DNA of 8,283 nt from Bacteroidota bacterium (GTDB lineage: Bacteria > Bacteroidota > Rhodothermia > Rhodothermales > UBA10348): NCBI GenBank assembly GCA_024640835.1, contig JAHEEH010000061.1:1-8283 (forward strand), given 5' to 3'. The notes beneath the pieces are model-generated. The model had not been told where the DNA came from, ran no database searches, and saw nothing but the letters and a program-made list of their open reading frames with translations. Position 1 is the first letter of the stretch. Every line of letters starts with the position of its first letter. The position numbers and the translations under genes are program-made. Of this stretch, positions 7,647 through 8,283 are shown piece by piece.

Positions 7647-8283
7647 ATGGAAGACCGCTCCCACGCCGCACCCGATTCGACGGCGGACCCCACCTATTCG
7701 AGGCTGGATCCGCTCTGGCCGCCCGCCGCTCCGCCGAAAGGCCGGTCGGCGGCCATCATGAAGAACGTGATCGAGAAACACGTCGACACGCTCTACTCGA
7801 TACTCCGGGTGGCCATGCCCATCGCCAAGCTGCCCAAGAACGGACCGGTGTTCGTCACGCGGTTCCGTGACGTCCAGGAAGTCCTGGACCGCTCGGAGAT
7901 CTTCGCGGTGATCTACGCCCCGATGATCGACCGCAGCGTCGGAGGCTACATGCTCTCGCACGACGGATCGGACTACAACAAGGACAAGGGGCTCATGCGG
8001 AGCCTCATGAATCGGTCCGATCTGTTCTTCGTGCGCGAAACCGTGGGTGCGGTCACGGACCAGTGCATCGACGAGGCCTTCGAATACGGCACGCTGGACG
8101 TCGTGCACAACGTGTCCCGGCGCGTTCCCATTCTGCTCACGGGCAAGTACTTCGGCTTCCCCGGCCCCGACCTGGATTCGATGTACCGCTGGGGGCGCGC
8201 CACGCAGTACGACATGTTCCACAACCAGGACATGTCGGGACGTATCCACGACGAGAACCTTCAGGCCGGGCACGAAATGCACG
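7647..8283 (+). CDS. Cytochrome P450 (3' partial)
   Basis: The first 212 codons of a P450-like haem-thiolate monooxygenase; the I-helix, ExxR and Cys haem-ligand regions lie beyond the window. Recognition rests on the N-terminal pattern: a Pro-rich lead-in, the strand GPVFVTRFRDVQEVLDRSEIF (about 66-86) that matches the usual P450 'vtrh.dv.evL.d...Fs' region, then MLSHDGSDYNKDKGLMRSLM (about 102-121), which occupies the place of the B'-C helix. The common HxxxR haem-propionate motif of that helix is not present; a Lys lies four residues before Arg118. No signal peptide or membrane segment is seen, so it should be cytoplasmic. The ATG at 7647 is the first in frame after the upstream stop and 19 bases behind the di-haem protein gene, suggesting co-transcription; no Shine-Dalgarno is visible. 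Substrate unknown; a fatty-acid or oxidised-lipid substrate is a context-based guess. Confidence 0.78.
   Translation, partial: MEDRSHAAPDSTADPTYSRLDPLWPPAAPPKGRSAAIMKNVIEKHVDTLYSILRVAMPIAKLPKNGPVFVTRFRDVQEVLDRSEIFAVIYAPMIDRSVGGYMLSHDGSDYNKDKGLMRSLMNRSDLFFVRETVGAVTDQCIDEAFEYGTLDVVHNVSRRVPILLTGKYFGFPGPDLDSMYRWGRATQYDMFHNQDMSGRIHDENLQAGHEMH

Noticed and set aside
5672..7693. Open frame of 673 codons on the - strand covering the whole di-haem protein gene
   Set aside because: Antisense to a gene with two haem motifs; low-complexity Arg/Val/Glu/Gly-rich translation with no domain, as expected from third-position GC bias.

Overview
This is a GC-rich window (about two thirds G+C by eye) from what is probably a Gram-negative bacterium. 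A c-type di-haem protein with an N-terminal membrane anchor or signal implies an extracytoplasmic haem-maturation pathway. The gene types (adenylate-cyclase/ATPase/TPR regulator, RoxA-like di-haem protein, unusual P450) fit Myxococcota, Gemmatimonadota or similar soil or marine lineages. That placement is inference only; the window holds no rRNA or other taxonomic marker.

Layout. (1) Bases 3-3035, + strand: the C-terminal part of a large signalling protein with a class III nucleotide-cyclase homology domain, an AAA/STAND-type ATPase and a long TPR-like tail; its start lies upstream of the window. (2) Bases 3040-5493, - strand: a polytopic membrane patatin-like phospholipase that converges on gene 1 with only 4 bases between the stop codons; the two stops form the ends of a perfect 10-base palindrome. 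(3) Bases 5494-5716: a divergent intergenic region with a small cluster of palindromes. (4) Bases 5717-7627, + strand: a di-haem c-type cytochrome of the cytochrome-c-peroxidase/MauG/RoxA-like group. (5) Bases 7647-8283, + strand: the N-terminal part of a cytochrome P450, 19 bases downstream and cut by the window end. No tRNA, rRNA, CRISPR array or insertion sequence was seen.

How the genes may work together (inference). The patatin and the di-haem protein/P450 pair are transcribed divergently from a shared control region. A lipid acyl hydrolase next to a RoxA-like oxygenase or peroxidase and a P450 suggests a lipid-oxidation (oxylipin-like) cassette: acyl release, oxygenation, then P450 rearrangement or hydroxylation. 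The adjacent cyclase-homology/ATPase protein has lost visible catalytic residues in its cyclase domain and may be a regulator rather than a cyclase; whether it belongs to the cassette is open. Compartments are a caution: the di-haem protein must act outside the cytoplasm, while the P450 shows no signal peptide and the patatin halves are predicted to be cytoplasmic.
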